From: Prevotella sp.
Lineage (GTDB): Bacteria; Bacteroidota; Bacteroidia; Bacteroidales; Bacteroidaceae
Length of the DNA: 59,173 bases
Direction: 5' to 3'
NCBI GenBank assembly: GCA_022788105.1
Contig: JALEVZ010000030.1
Span: forward strand, 1 to 59,173
Made by a program: the position numbers and the translations under genes. Below, piece by piece: positions 39,999 to 50,095 of the stretch. The notes below the pieces were generated by a model. That model ran no database searches and had not been told where the DNA came from. It saw only the letters and a program-made list of their open reading frames with translations. Position 1 is the stretch's first letter. Every line of letters starts with the position of its first letter.

Positions 39999-41768
39999 TT
40001 ACTCGCCCTTCTCCATCTTTGCCTTCAGAGCAGCAAGTGCGTCGATGTCGCCAAGAGTTGTGCTTGCAGCTACATTGTTGATAGCGGGAGCAGCCTCCTT
40101 CTTAGCGGTGTGCTTGCGTGCGGGCTTAACGTCGTCCTTGCCCTGCTCGAATGTACGGCTGTGAGAAAGGATGATGCGCTTGGTATCCTTAACGAACTCG
40201 ATTACCTTGAACTCGAGCTCCTCGCCGAGCTGTGCCTGCGAGCCATCCTCCTTCACGAGGTGCTTGGGAGTAGCAAATCCCTCACCACCCTCGTTGAGAG
40301 TGATAACGGCGCCCTTGTCCATCATCTCAGTGATCTTGCCTGTGTGAACAGAACCCGGAGTGTAGAGCTCCTCGTACTTATCCCAGGGATTCTCCTCGAG
40401 CTGCTTGTGGCCGAGGCTCAGACGACGGTTCTCCTTGTCGATTTCGAGAACTACAACGTCGATGTCTGCACCTACGTGTGTGAACTCTGAAGGATGCTTT
40501 ACCTTCTTGGTCCATGAGAGGTCAGAGATGTGGATGAGGCCATCAACGCCTTCCTCGAGCTCTACGAAGATGCCGAAGTTGGTGAAGTTGCGAACCTTAG
40601 CAGTATGCTTGCTGCCTACGGGGTACTTAACCTCGATTGTCTCCCACGGATCTTCCTTCAGCTGCTTGATGCCGAGAGACATCTTGCGCTCGTCGCGGTC
40701 GAGTGTCAGGATAACTGCCTCGATCTCGTCGCCTACGTGCAGGAACTCCTGTGCGCTGCGCAGGTGCTGGCTCCAGCTCATCTCTGAAACGTGAATCAGA
40801 CCCTCTACGCCCGGAGCAATCTCTACGAATGCACCGTAGTCAGCGATAACGACAACCTTACCCTTAACGTGGTCGCCAATCTTCAAGTTGGGATCAAGAG
40901 CATCCCATGGGTGCGGAGTGAGCTGCTTCAGACCGAGAGCGATACGCTTCTTCTCGTTGTCGAAGTCGAGAATAACAACGTTGATCTTCTGGTCGAGAGC
41001 AACAACCTCGTGGGGATCGTTTACGCGGCCCCAAGACAGGTCTGTGATGTGGATGAGTCCGTCAACACCACCGAGGTCAACGAATACACCGTAAGAAGTG
41101 ATGTTCTTAACAGTACCCTCGAGGATCTGACCCTTCTCAAGCTTGCTGATGATTTCTTTCTTCTGTGCTTCCAACTCAGCCTCGATGAGAGCCTTGTGAG
41201 AAACAACAACATTGCGGAACTCCTGGTTGATCTTAACAACCTTGAACTCCATAGTCTTGCCTACGAACACGTCGTAGTCGCGTATAGGATGAACGTCGAT
41301 CTGGCTTCCGGGGAGGAATGCCTCGATGCCGAATACATCAACAATCATGCCACCCTTAGTGCGGCACTTGATGTAGCCCTGGATAACCTCTTCGTTTTCG
41401 AGAGCAGCGTTAACGTGCTCCCAGCTCTTGCTCAGACGAGCCTTCTTGTGAGAAAGTACCAGCTGACCCTTCTTGTCCTCCTGGTTCTCAACGTAAACCT
41501 CAACGGTGTCGCCAACCTTCAGGTCGGGATTGTAACGGAACTCTGAAGCGGGAATAATACCATCGCTCTTGTAGCCGATGTTTACGATAACCTCTTTCTT
41601 GTCTACAGAGATTACAGTTCCCTCTACTACCTGGTGCTCAGATACTTTGTTGAGGGTTTCGTCATAGGCCTTCTCGAGGTCCTGCTTGCTGACGTTTGCG
41701 TTGCCACCATTCTCAAACTCGTCCCAATTGAAGTCTGCCAATGGCTGTACGTTCTTTAATTCTGACAT
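39999..41768 (-). CDS. rpsA: 30S ribosomal protein S1
   Basis: A 589-residue protein made of six S1 RNA-binding domains, which helps recruit mRNA to the small subunit. The domain starts are visible as VVEGTVISVDKKEVIVNIG, VIQGYIKC, ILEGTVKNITSYGVFVDLG, HVKGKVVVIADYGAFVEI, HTAKVRNFTNFGIFVEL and HTGKITEMMDKGAVITL. The C-terminus is an Ala/Lys-rich tail (KHTAKKEAAPAINNV). It is a single-gene unit with its own -7 box and a strong terminator. Confidence 0.96.
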   Translation of the reverse strand: MSELKNVQPLADFNWDEFENGGNANVSKQDLEKAYDETLNKVSEHQVVEGTVISVDKKEVIVNIGYKSDGIIPASEFRYNPDLKVGDTVEVYVENQEDKKGQLVLSHKKARLSKSWEHVNAALENEEVIQGYIKCRTKGGMIVDVFGIEAFLPGSQIDVHPIRDYDVFVGKTMEFKVVKINQEFRNVVVSHKALIEAELEAQKKEIISKLEKGQILEGTVKNITSYGVFVDLGGVDGLIHITDLSWGRVNDPHEVVALDQKINVVILDFDNEKKRIALGLKQLTPHPWDALDPNLKIGDHVKGKVVVIADYGAFVEIAPGVEGLIHVSEMSWSQHLRSAQEFLHVGDEIEAVILTLDRDERKMSLGIKQLKEDPWETIEVKYPVGSKHTAKVRNFTNFGIFVELEEGVDGLIHISDLSWTKKVKHPSEFTHVGADIDVVVLEIDKENRRLSLGHKQLEENPWDKYEELYTPGSVHTGKITEMMDKGAVITLNEGGEGFATPKHLVKEDGSQAQLGEELEFKVIEFVKDTKRIILSHSRTFEQGKDDVKPARKHTAKKEAAPAINNVAASTTLGDIDALAALKAKMEKGE

Positions 41769-41833
41769 AAATCTTTTAATGTGTTAAATAATTAATAAAG
41801 TTGGACTTTATGTTTGTATAAAATTTCAGGGTG

Positions 41834-41841
41834 CAAAGGTA
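41834..41841 (-). promoter_or_regulatory. -7 box of the rpsA promoter
   Basis: TACCTTTG on the minus strand, 65 nt before the rpsA start. A near-consensus TTTC lies about 18 nt upstream. Confidence 0.6.
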
Positions 41842-42037
41842 GTCACATTTTTTTATAATGAAATATGCAGCGCAATAAAAGGAATTAAGATTTATATATT
41901 ATTAACTAAAATTAGTGGTTATTACGCAGTACATCCACAAAACTTTCTGATGAGACGGCGCAACGTCATGACACAGAGCGCGCTATCCCCCACTCTCCTT
42001 TTATCGATATTTCTGCTGGCACCTTCATGCGCGTTTA

Positions 42038-42820
42038 TCAGTCGTCGAAGTGCTCTAACCAGTGGTCTATAAGCATGCGTGCGAGGCTCAGTTTCTCCGG
42101 AATGGTCGGCAGATTGTGACGGTTGAACCATCCGCCGTATGCGAGTTCTGACTGTTGTAGCTTGATGTCGCCACTTTCATATTCGGCATAGAACCCGACC
42201 ATAAGTCCGCACGGGTATGGCCACGGCTGCGAAGCGTAATATCTGATGTTCTTTATGGTAAGCGAAGTCTCTTCTTTTACTTCGCGCATCACAGCCTCTT
42301 CAAGTGTTTCGCCTGTCTCCACGAAACCTGCTATAAGTCCGTAGAACGGTTTTTTGAAGTTTTTGGCATGTACCAGCATCACCTCGTCGCCTCTGCTTAT
42401 GAGCACTATGATGGCCGTGGCAAGCTGTGGCCACACTTCCTTTCCGCAGGAAGTGCATTTCTTCGATATGTCTGTGTGCATCGCCATCGGGGCGCCACAT
42501 GCTCCACAAAAGCGTGTGTTGGAATCCCAATACAACAGTTCATGACATTTTCCGGCTTTCAGGTACATGTCGTATGGGAGTTTATAATATGACGCACGGA
42601 GGTCGCACATCTCATATTTCGTGGTGTCTATGCCAGCAGTGTCGCTGATATTGACGGTTTTTATGTCTGTTTCGTGCAGGGTGGGCGTCACGTTCATCAC
42701 ATTGGCGCCTTCAGGTATGGTGATTGGACATGCTTCGGCGCATGGTATGGTGTACTGACCTTCGATGTCTGTGCGTTCCAGCATGAGGTCGTGACGATTG
42801 AATACAAACCAGTAAGACAT
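42038..42820 (-). CDS. nudC: NAD+ diphosphatase (Nudix hydrolase)
   Basis: Hydrolyses NAD(H) to NMN(H) and AMP and may remove NAD caps from RNA. The 260 residues show the zinc ribbon FCGACGAPM plus KKCTSCG (about residues 110-135). The Nudix box is GFVETGETLEEAVMREVKEE (about 175-197). The SQPWPYPCGLMVGF motif, specific for NADH pyrophosphatases, follows. Length is normal. It lies 80 nt behind the TamB-like gene on the same strand. Confidence 0.95.
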   Translation of the reverse strand: MSYWFVFNRHDLMLERTDIEGQYTIPCAEACPITIPEGANVMNVTPTLHETDIKTVNISDTAGIDTTKYEMCDLRASYYKLPYDMYLKAGKCHELLYWDSNTRFCGACGAPMAMHTDISKKCTSCGKEVWPQLATAIIVLISRGDEVMLVHAKNFKKPFYGLIAGFVETGETLEEAVMREVKEETSLTIKNIRYYASQPWPYPCGLMVGFYAEYESGDIKLQQSELAYGGWFNRHNLPTIPEKLSLARMLIDHWLEHFDD

Positions 42821-42900
42821 AGTTATTATTATATAATGTGTACGTTTCGTTTATTTCATCTTTGTGCTTATGCCGTTGCTGGCGGCATGCTTTTGTTTTA

Positions 42901-45900
42901 CTATCGGCTCTTTTGTGCGGCTTTCTTCCTCTTTCTTCCAAACAGGTCGTATAGTGACGAGAAGTCCTTCTTGAGCAACAGACCGAAGCCCTGAGTGGTT
43001 AAGCTATTGCGTGTGAAGTAGCGGTCGTTGGTCTTGTTGTAGAAGTTTATGGCAAGGTTGCCATTGGGATAGAGCAAATACTTCAAGTCGAAGTCGCCAA
43101 TGAAACTTGTGGTAGCGTTGGCGTTGTCGCGATAGCCGAACTGTCCGTCAACGAGCAGTCTGCCAGAGAGCAGTTTGCCGGAGAGCATGCCCTCGTATTC
43201 GGCATTGTTGAAGCCCTCCGTTCCAGTCGAAATATTAGCACCGAAGTTCCAGTTACTGTTCTCGGTCAAGTTGCCGATGACCTCATTAACCTGCTGTGTG
43301 ATGGTGCCACTAAGGATGCTCTGCATTGCCAACGACGCCTGACTCTGCTGGTTGGCGTTGTCGAAATTAGAGTTGTTACGTCCCTGGTTTAGGAATCTGC
43401 CAACGGCGAGCAAGTACAGCACCTGCTGGTTCATCTCCTCTTCGCTGTTCATGAGGCTGTATATCATCTGCCGTGCGTCGGAGCTGATGGTCGGAATGTC
43501 AAGGCTGAAGTCGACGTGTGGCGATGCCGGCGTGCCTGTTATGTTCATTATACAGTCAACACGTGTGTTGTTGCTGGTGAACGACTTACCGATGTTGAGG
43601 TCGGCAAGACTTACACTCGCAAGGGTGTAGAGCGCATTGAGGTTGATTGCCGCAGAGTAGGGGTCGCCGCCGAAGTTGATTGTACCTCCCTGTTGGAACA
43701 GAAAATCGCGCTTCAGGAAGTTCTGGACGGTGAGTCTGTAATGTCCGGTGTCTACGGTGTAGTTGCCAAACATATCGAAGTTGCCTTTGTTGAAATAGTT
43801 GGCTTTTATCACTCCGTGGCCGTTGAGTGTGATATAGTCGCCCGACCTGTCGTCCATCAACAGGCGTATTGTGACTTTTGGCGTGCAGTTTATAAGGAAG
43901 TTTATGTGCATGTCGGACGAGACGTCCATCGCTTTGTGGGCTGTTGGCAACGAAATAGTGGTGGTGTCGTTGGGCGTCGGCTTCTCGCGTTTCTTCCATG
44001 TAAGGAAGTCTTGCGTCGAAATAGCATCGGGCGACGCCACATTATAGACAATGATGCTACCCGCCTCTGGCGTGCCGTTGACATTGATGTTTACCTCTCC
44101 GCTTCGTCCGCTGATTTTGCAATCGCCTGTAACGAAGGCTGTACCGTAGAACGTGTTGCCGTTGAAGGTATGGGTGTCGTATGCTAACAGGTTCTTCGCA
44201 TTGATGTTGAGGTCGTATGTCAAGCGCGTGAGGTGCTGATGTCCGAGCTTGCCGCTGACGATGCCGACGTTGCCATTGCGGTCGGTTATGGTGTCGTTGT
44301 CCATGATTATGGCGTCGGGTATGAACCTCACCACCCCGTTGTGGACGGTGTAAGTGGTGTTGAGGCTTGTTATCTCCATGCTACCATCGGCGATGAGTTT
44401 GCCTCGCAGATTTATGTTGCTCAATGGTCCGAACAGCAGAATGCTGCCGTTAGCTTTCGCATCGATTTCTCCCATAAAGCTGGAGCAGAAGCTCTTCATG
44501 AACTCAAGACGTGTGTTATGAGCTGTAATATTGAGGCTTATGTCGCTGCGCTGAGGCGAAACGTAGCCTTCTATCGTTGTCTTTCTGTCTTCCCCGTCTA
44601 TGGCAACTGCGGAGATATCGAGCTGTTTCAACGTATTATTGAGACTTGTCTTTGCGTAAAGAGTACCCATTCTGCCGTCCTCAAACTTGAAATTATCGAC
44701 TCTTAGGTCTGCATGCATCTTGGGTTCTTTTGCAAAGATGGACGACAATGTGGCTTTTCCTGTCGCCATGCCGCTAAACTCTACAGAGTGGAAGTTCACC
44801 AGATTGAGGATGTAGCTTATGTCGATGTCTTTTAAATGCACGTCAATGGAGTCGTCGGGCGACGCTGTGGCTCGTCCGTCGATGGTGATGTTCTGGGCGT
44901 TGTGCGACACCTTGAAGTTGTCTATGCGTATGTCGTTCTTGGAGTAGTCAATCGTTGACGGCAGTACGTTCCATGCGGTGTCGCCGATACAGATAGTAGA
45001 AGGCCGCACCTCGATATGGGCAGCGTCTTGTCCATTGGCGTCTTTAGCAAAAGTGGTAAGCGCGCTTATGCTTCCCCTTATTGGGTGTTCCTCTTCATCG
45101 TTGAGTCTCAACGTGGTGGAAAGCATGTTGTCTGACGCAGAGGCATTGAGTCTATACGAGCACTGTTTGCCGTTATCCATCAGCTTTTTCAGAAGAAAGT
45201 CTGCGTGTAACGACTGCTCTGACGTCTTGGTATGGATTGACGCGTTTTTATATGCGGCGTCGTTGTACATAAATGACGGTGCAGACACAGTAAGATCAAT
45301 GTAGTCTGCGGCGTCGTTTACTGTTCCATTTATTGTTATAGGCTTGTCAATGACCAGATTGACTCCCGTAAATTTCTTTATAAGACGAGCGTCTGAGATG
45401 CATGCATTTATGCTGAAGTTATTGTTGTTTTGTTTCTTATACTTCAGCGTTGTGTTGGGCAGAGAGTGAATGTGCTTTGCCACAATATTGGTAAAGCTGC
45501 TTGCCAGTGCTTTATAGTCAAATTTTCCAGCAATATCGGCAGTACAGAAGCCTGACCGCAAGGACATTTGGCGGTTGTCATTCTGCCCCGAAGCCGTGAC
45601 GGTTATGTCTTTGGGATTAATGTTTTCGCCGTTGATGTCGAACGCCATGTCTGTAATTTTCAACACACCTGTCATGTCGTTGAATTTACAGCCTTTCATC
45701 TGGGCTGTAATGTTAAGGCTTGCTTTGAGGTCGTCGTTACCTTTTATGACCCCAAGCGAGTATGGTTTCAGATCTTTTATGCTAATGTTGACGTTTGCCA
45801 TCGGGTTGGATGCCGACCTGTCTATTTCTCCATTGGCATTAATACGTCCCCTTTTGTCGTCAATAGACAACTGTCCTTTAGCCGTTTTTCCATTGGTAAA

Positions 45901-47262
45901 AGCGTCTATTTTGATGTTTCCGTAAGTCTCTTTCTTGTACTCGACATTATTTATAACACCGCTGATTTCAAACGTGTTAGGCAATATTCCTTTAACATTA
46001 GCTTTTGCAGACAATTTGCCGACGTTACCGTCTGCCAATATGCGCCCTAAGTCAAGACCGCCAGTATGGAAACTTGCGTTGATAGCCTTGCCGTTTTTGT
46101 CTGCGCTAACCTCCGCATTGCCCCCGAGGGTCGCTAACTTTCCATTGATGTATAAGCCGTCGTTATGACCTCCTGCCTTGCCAGTGAAGGACACGAAGTT
46201 GTTCTTATTGCTGTTGAGAAACTTTGGATATTCTGCGTCAAACAGACCGCACACGAACTGTGCAAACTCCGCATTAGCGTACAACTTGCGGAAGTTAACA
46301 TTCCATCTTTTGTCGCCCTGCAGCTGATGCAACGCGCCTTCTGCATCCAAGTCTATGTTATTGGACGAAGAAGACAATCTCACCTTGCTGACATTAAGCT
46401 TTGAAGCCGTGCCGTTGAAGGCGCCATAGAGCGCAAATGTCTCGTCAGACTTGCGCAGTTTGGGCAACAAAAAGCCGAAGTCGGAGGGCGAAAGGCTCTT
46501 GCTTTCGATGGCTCCGACATATTGAACAGACTCTTTATCTATTTTATTGTTATGCGTTGAATACGCGGCAGTTATCTTATCGATATTAACGCAGGTTTTA
46601 GGCATTACGAGAACAAACTCTGACAGCATCGCGCTTTTGCTTCCAGCCTCGAGATGAAAGGTCATATTCTCTATGGCAGCACCCGACTGTTCTTTAACCG
46701 ACAGACGTTTTACCTTGAGCGACAAAGAGTCGTTCGTGAGCTTATTGAGTAATATATGAGCGCTGACATTGCTCAATTCAACATCTTGAGGCAATAGTTT
46801 TCCATTACCGTTCAAGCGCTCTTTTTGCTGTCTAAAGGAAATGCTGCCATTGCGAATGATAAGCGATCGAATCTGCAAATCAAGCGGTGCGCTTTCCTTC
46901 TTCTCCTTCGATTGGAGCGAATCTATTACAAATTGGAAGTTATAATTTGCCGTTACAGGTTCTTTATAAATATTGGCTTTAAGTCCAAACATCTGTATTG
47001 ACGAGATGTCTATCTTCTGTTTGGCGAGGTCGTACAGGTCTATTTTCACCGAAAGACGTGTCGCTGTCAGCATCTTCTCCCTGTTTTGGTCTGCCAACAA
47101 AACGTCGTCGATAATCAGTCGATTGAAGAATCCCAGGTCAATACGGCCGATATGAACCTCCGAACCGATTTTCTTGCTTATGACATCGCTAAGATATGAG
47201 CCAATAGAACGTTGCACCATAGGAATATGGAGCAAAACGATAGCAATAAGATACATTGTCAA
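42901..47262 (-). CDS. TamB-like translocation and assembly module protein
   Basis: A 1453-residue envelope protein of the AsmA/TamB superfamily, with an N-terminal membrane anchor, a very long beta-rich body and a C-terminal DUF490-type domain (GRLLVDGQFGYRDNANATTS and KYLLYPNGNLAINFYNKTN). Such proteins span the periplasm and take part in outer-membrane protein assembly or lipid transport. The start is uncertain: 47262 is TTG, 47256 is ATG. The frame stays open about 22 codons further upstream and continues the hydrophobic anchor (INVTIGCVL) but without a usual start codon. A -7 box (47333-47340) lies 71 nt upstream. Confidence 0.88.
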   Translation of the reverse strand: MTMYLIAIVLLHIPMVQRSIGSYLSDVISKKIGSEVHIGRIDLGFFNRLIIDDVLLADQNREKMLTATRLSVKIDLYDLAKQKIDISSIQMFGLKANIYKEPVTANYNFQFVIDSLQSKEKKESAPLDLQIRSLIIRNGSISFRQQKERLNGNGKLLPQDVELSNVSAHILLNKLTNDSLSLKVKRLSVKEQSGAAIENMTFHLEAGSKSAMLSEFVLVMPKTCVNIDKITAAYSTHNNKIDKESVQYVGAIESKSLSPSDFGFLLPKLRKSDETFALYGAFNGTASKLNVSKVRLSSSSNNIDLDAEGALHQLQGDKRWNVNFRKLYANAEFAQFVCGLFDAEYPKFLNSNKNNFVSFTGKAGGHNDGLYINGKLATLGGNAEVSADKNGKAINASFHTGGLDLGRILADGNVGKLSAKANVKGILPNTFEISGVINNVEYKKETYGNIKIDAFTNGKTAKGQLSIDDKRGRINANGEIDRSASNPMANVNISIKDLKPYSLGVIKGNDDLKASLNITAQMKGCKFNDMTGVLKITDMAFDINGENINPKDITVTASGQNDNRQMSLRSGFCTADIAGKFDYKALASSFTNIVAKHIHSLPNTTLKYKKQNNNNFSINACISDARLIKKFTGVNLVIDKPITINGTVNDAADYIDLTVSAPSFMYNDAAYKNASIHTKTSEQSLHADFLLKKLMDNGKQCSYRLNASASDNMLSTTLRLNDEEEHPIRGSISALTTFAKDANGQDAAHIEVRPSTICIGDTAWNVLPSTIDYSKNDIRIDNFKVSHNAQNITIDGRATASPDDSIDVHLKDIDISYILNLVNFHSVEFSGMATGKATLSSIFAKEPKMHADLRVDNFKFEDGRMGTLYAKTSLNNTLKQLDISAVAIDGEDRKTTIEGYVSPQRSDISLNITAHNTRLEFMKSFCSSFMGEIDAKANGSILLFGPLSNINLRGKLIADGSMEITSLNTTYTVHNGVVRFIPDAIIMDNDTITDRNGNVGIVSGKLGHQHLTRLTYDLNINAKNLLAYDTHTFNGNTFYGTAFVTGDCKISGRSGEVNINVNGTPEAGSIIVYNVASPDAISTQDFLTWKKREKPTPNDTTTISLPTAHKAMDVSSDMHINFLINCTPKVTIRLLMDDRSGDYITLNGHGVIKANYFNKGNFDMFGNYTVDTGHYRLTVQNFLKRDFLFQQGGTINFGGDPYSAAINLNALYTLASVSLADLNIGKSFTSNNTRVDCIMNITGTPASPHVDFSLDIPTISSDARQMIYSLMNSEEEMNQQVLYLLAVGRFLNQGRNNSNFDNANQQSQASLAMQSILSGTITQQVNEVIGNLTENSNWNFGANISTGTEGFNNAEYEGMLSGKLLSGRLLVDGQFGYRDNANATTSFIGDFDLKYLLYPNGNLAINFYNKTNDRYFTRNSLTTQGFGLLLKKDFSSLYDLFGRKRKKAAQKSR

Positions 47263-47332
47263 AACGCATCCTATTGTAACATTTATTATGTGTTTAAGTA
47301 TTTTTATTTCTATGTATTCTTTATAAGTTCAA

Positions 47333-47340
47333 CAAAATTA
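47333..47340 (-). promoter_or_regulatory. -7 box of the TamB-like gene
   Basis: TAATTTTG on the minus strand, divergent from the nqr promoter about 65 nt away. Confidence 0.5.
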
Positions 47341-47404
47341 CACTATTTTTTTGTTATAAGGAAATAAAAGGAGAAATTTGTGCTTTTTTGTCTTTGTTTT
47401 TTAC

Positions 47405-47412
47405 TAAATTTG
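47405..47412 (+). promoter_or_regulatory. -7 box of the nqr operon promoter
   Basis: TAAATTTG matches the consensus, with TTTG at 47377-47380 (24 nt) as a possible -33. It implies a leader of about 125 nt before nqrA. Confidence 0.55.
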
Positions 47413-47541
47413 CATCGCGTTAAAACAAAGGGCGTTTTTCATATATTATTTATAAAGCCATTGTATTCATACACAAAAACAAACGATGAAGTAAAACGCA
47501 AGACGTGTAAAGATATTTTTTATTTATACTCATAGATATTT

Positions 47542-48894
47542 ATGGCAAATGTAATTAAGTTACGCAAGGGTTTGGACATCAACCTAAAGGGAAAGGCTGC
47601 TGAGCAGAAGTTCCCGGTGAAGGCAGCTACCCTCTATGCCCTTGTTCCTGACGACTTTGTAGGCATGACTCCCAAAGTGGTGGTCCGCGAGGGCGACCAT
47701 GTGAAGGCTGGCGACGCTCTGTTTGTCAACAAAAAGCAGACAGACGTGAAGTTCGCCTCGCCCGTGAGTGGAGTTGTGCAGGCAGTTGTCAGAGGCGACC
47801 GCCGCAAGGTGTTGCGTGTTGTCGTAGAGGCTGACAAAGATCAGCAGTATGTTGACTTCGGTCAGAAACAGGTGGCTTCGCTCGATGACGATGCTGTCGT
47901 GAAGGCTCTGCTTGAGGCCGGCTTGTTCGGCTACATCAACCAGTTGCCCTACGCAGTGTCTACAACTCCCGACCAGAAGCCGCGTGCTATCTTCGTAAGC
48001 GCACTGCGCGACATGCCGCTGGCAGGCAATTTTGAGTTTGAACTTCAGGGTAATGAGAAAGACTTCCAGACTGGCTTGACCGCTCTGTCTAAGATTGCGA
48101 AGACCTATCTCGGCATCGGTGCACAGCAGACAAGCGCCGCTTTGACTGCAGCAAAGGATGTAGAGGTAAACGTTTTCGACGGTCCGTGTCCGGCAGGCAA
48201 CGTTGGAGTACAGGTCAACAACATCGCTCCTGTAAATAAAGGAGAAGTGGTTTGGACTGTAGACCCCACCGCTGTCATCTTCTTCGGCCGTCTGTTCAAC
48301 ACTGGCAAGGTAGACCTCCGCCGTCTTGTCGCCGTTGCAGGCAGTGAAATCAGCGAGCCCGCTTATGCAGAAGTGCTCGTAGGTCAGCCCATCGCAAGCC
48401 TGCTTGATGGTAAACTTGCAACCAAAGACCACGTACGCATCATCAACGGCAACCCGTTGACCGGTCGTAAGAGTACTGCCGACGACTTCGTTGGAGGCCA
48501 CACATCAGAGATTACCGTCATCCCCGAAGGCGACAACGTAGACGAGATGCTGGGCTGGATTCTTCCGCGCACCAACGACTTCTCCGTAAGTCGCAGTTAC
48601 TTCTCTTGGCTCTTTGGCAAGAAGAAAGAGTACAATCTCGACGCACGTGTAAAGGGTGGCGAGCGCCACATGATTATGAGCGGCGAATATGACAAGGTGC
48701 TTCCTATGGACATCTATGGCGAATACCTCATCAAAGCAATCATCGCCGGCGACATCGACCGCATGGAGCAGCTCGGCATCTACGAGGTTGCACCCGAAGA
48801 TTTCGCCGTAGCAGAGTTTGTTGACTCTTCAAAGCTCGAACTCCAGCACATCGTTCGTCAAGGACTTGACATGCTTCGCAAGGAGAATGCTTAA
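47542..48894 (+). CDS. nqrA: Na+-translocating NADH:quinone reductase subunit A
   Basis: The cytoplasmic, quinone-related subunit of the sodium-pumping NADH dehydrogenase. The 450 residues begin with the barrel-sandwich domain MANVIKLRKGLDINLKGKA and VREGDHVKAGDALFVNKK, contain FDGPCPAGNVGVQVNNI and end in the HIVRQGLDMLRKE region. It is distantly related to RnfC but lacks its [4Fe-4S] cysteines, as expected. It heads the six-gene nqr operon with its own promoter. Confidence 0.96.
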   Translation: MANVIKLRKGLDINLKGKAAEQKFPVKAATLYALVPDDFVGMTPKVVVREGDHVKAGDALFVNKKQTDVKFASPVSGVVQAVVRGDRRKVLRVVVEADKDQQYVDFGQKQVASLDDDAVVKALLEAGLFGYINQLPYAVSTTPDQKPRAIFVSALRDMPLAGNFEFELQGNEKDFQTGLTALSKIAKTYLGIGAQQTSAALTAAKDVEVNVFDGPCPAGNVGVQVNNIAPVNKGEVVWTVDPTAVIFFGRLFNTGKVDLRRLVAVAGSEISEPAYAEVLVGQPIASLLDGKLATKDHVRIINGNPLTGRKSTADDFVGGHTSEITVIPEGDNVDEMLGWILPRTNDFSVSRSYFSWLFGKKKEYNLDARVKGGERHMIMSGEYDKVLPMDIYGEYLIKAIIAGDIDRMEQLGIYEVAPEDFAVAEFVDSSKLELQHIVRQGLDMLRKENA

Positions 48895-48922
48895 CATTTA
48901 ATTTAATTACAAAGAGAAAAGT

Positions 48923-50083
48923 ATGAATTTTCTAAGAAAATATCTTAACGACATCAAGCCCAACTTCGAGCCTGAAGGAAAGCTCCATGCTTTCCGCAGC
49001 TTGTTCGACGGCTTTGAGACTTTCCTGTTTGTACCCACCCAGACATCCAAGACCGGCGTAAACATCCACGACGCCATCGACTCGAAGCGCATCATGAGCT
49101 TTGTGGTCATCGCGTTGCTCCCGGCACTGCTGTTTGGCATGTACAACGTGGGATTCCAGAACTACAAGGCTGCCGGCACACTTGCCGACACTTCGTTCTT
49201 CTCAATGTTCATCTACGGAGCATTGCAGGTACTTCCTAAAATCATCGTCAGCTACGTTGTAGGTCTCGGCATCGAGTTTGCCTGGGCACAGTGGAAGGGC
49301 GAAGAAATACAGGAGGGCTTCCTTGTTTCGGGTATTATCATCCCGATGATTGTTCCTGTAGGCTGTCCGTTGTGGGCACTCGCTATTGCTGTTGCCTTTG
49401 CTGTGGTTATCGGAAAGGAGATTTTTGGCGGAACAGGTATGAACATCTTCAATGTTGCCCTTATCACACGCGCCTTCCTCTTCTTCTCTTATCCTACAAA
49501 GATGAGCGGCGACGCCGTATGGGTGGCTAACGACACCATCTTCGGACTCGGTAACACACTGCCCGACACCTTCACCTGCGCCACACCGCTTGGTGAGATA
49601 GCACAGGGAGCAGCTGTCAACAGCAGCCTTTGCGACATGATTACAGGCCTTATCCCAGGTTCTATCGGCGAGACCAGCGTCATAGCCATTGCTATCGGTG
49701 CTGTCATCCTGCTTTGGACAGGCATCGCTTCATGGCGCACAATGCTCAGCGTGTTTGTTGGCGGCGCTGCCACAGCATACCTTTTCGAAGCCATCGGCAT
49801 GACTCCTATCGCATGGTATGAGCACATCGTGCTTGGTGGTTTCTGCTTTGGTGCTGTCTTTATGGCTACAGACCCTGTCACCTCTGCTCGCACACAGTGC
49901 GGACAGTACTGGTACGGTACCATTATCGGCATTATGGCAGTCATCATCCGCGTTATGAACCCTGGCTATCCGGAGGGCATGATGCTCGCCATACTCTTCA
50001 TGAACATGTTCGCTCCGCTCATCGACTACTGCGTAGTACAGAAGAACATCTCCAAGCGAATGAAGCGTTTAACCAACAAATAA
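48923..50083 (+). CDS. nqrB: Na+-translocating NADH:quinone reductase subunit B
   Basis: A 386-residue polytopic subunit with covalently bound FMN. The N-terminus (FLRKYLNDIKPNFEPEGKLH) is the conserved cytoplasmic part. The FMN threonine lies in DTFTCATPLGEIAQG (about residue 222). GGTGMNIFNVALITRAFLFF and FMATDPVTSARTQCGQYWYG are family hallmarks, the latter homologous to the RnfD block. It is 28 nt behind nqrA. Confidence 0.97.
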   Translation: MNFLRKYLNDIKPNFEPEGKLHAFRSLFDGFETFLFVPTQTSKTGVNIHDAIDSKRIMSFVVIALLPALLFGMYNVGFQNYKAAGTLADTSFFSMFIYGALQVLPKIIVSYVVGLGIEFAWAQWKGEEIQEGFLVSGIIIPMIVPVGCPLWALAIAVAFAVVIGKEIFGGTGMNIFNVALITRAFLFFSYPTKMSGDAVWVANDTIFGLGNTLPDTFTCATPLGEIAQGAAVNSSLCDMITGLIPGSIGETSVIAIAIGAVILLWTGIASWRTMLSVFVGGAATAYLFEAIGMTPIAWYEHIVLGGFCFGAVFMATDPVTSARTQCGQYWYGTIIGIMAVIIRVMNPGYPEGMMLAILFMNMFAPLIDYCVVQKNISKRMKRLTNK

Positions 50084-50095
50084 CATTATCGGAAT

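Noticed and set aside
40791..41546. 251-codon plus-strand frame opposite rpsA
   Set aside because: Mirror of the highly biased codon use of the S1 gene; no start signal or motif.
43516..44187. 223-codon plus-strand frame opposite the TamB-like gene
   Set aside because: Antisense to a long conserved gene and without any recognisable domain.
47584..48501. 305-codon open frame on the minus strand opposite nqrA
   Set aside because: It is an antisense shadow of nqrA with no recognisable motif; the plus-strand product is unmistakable.
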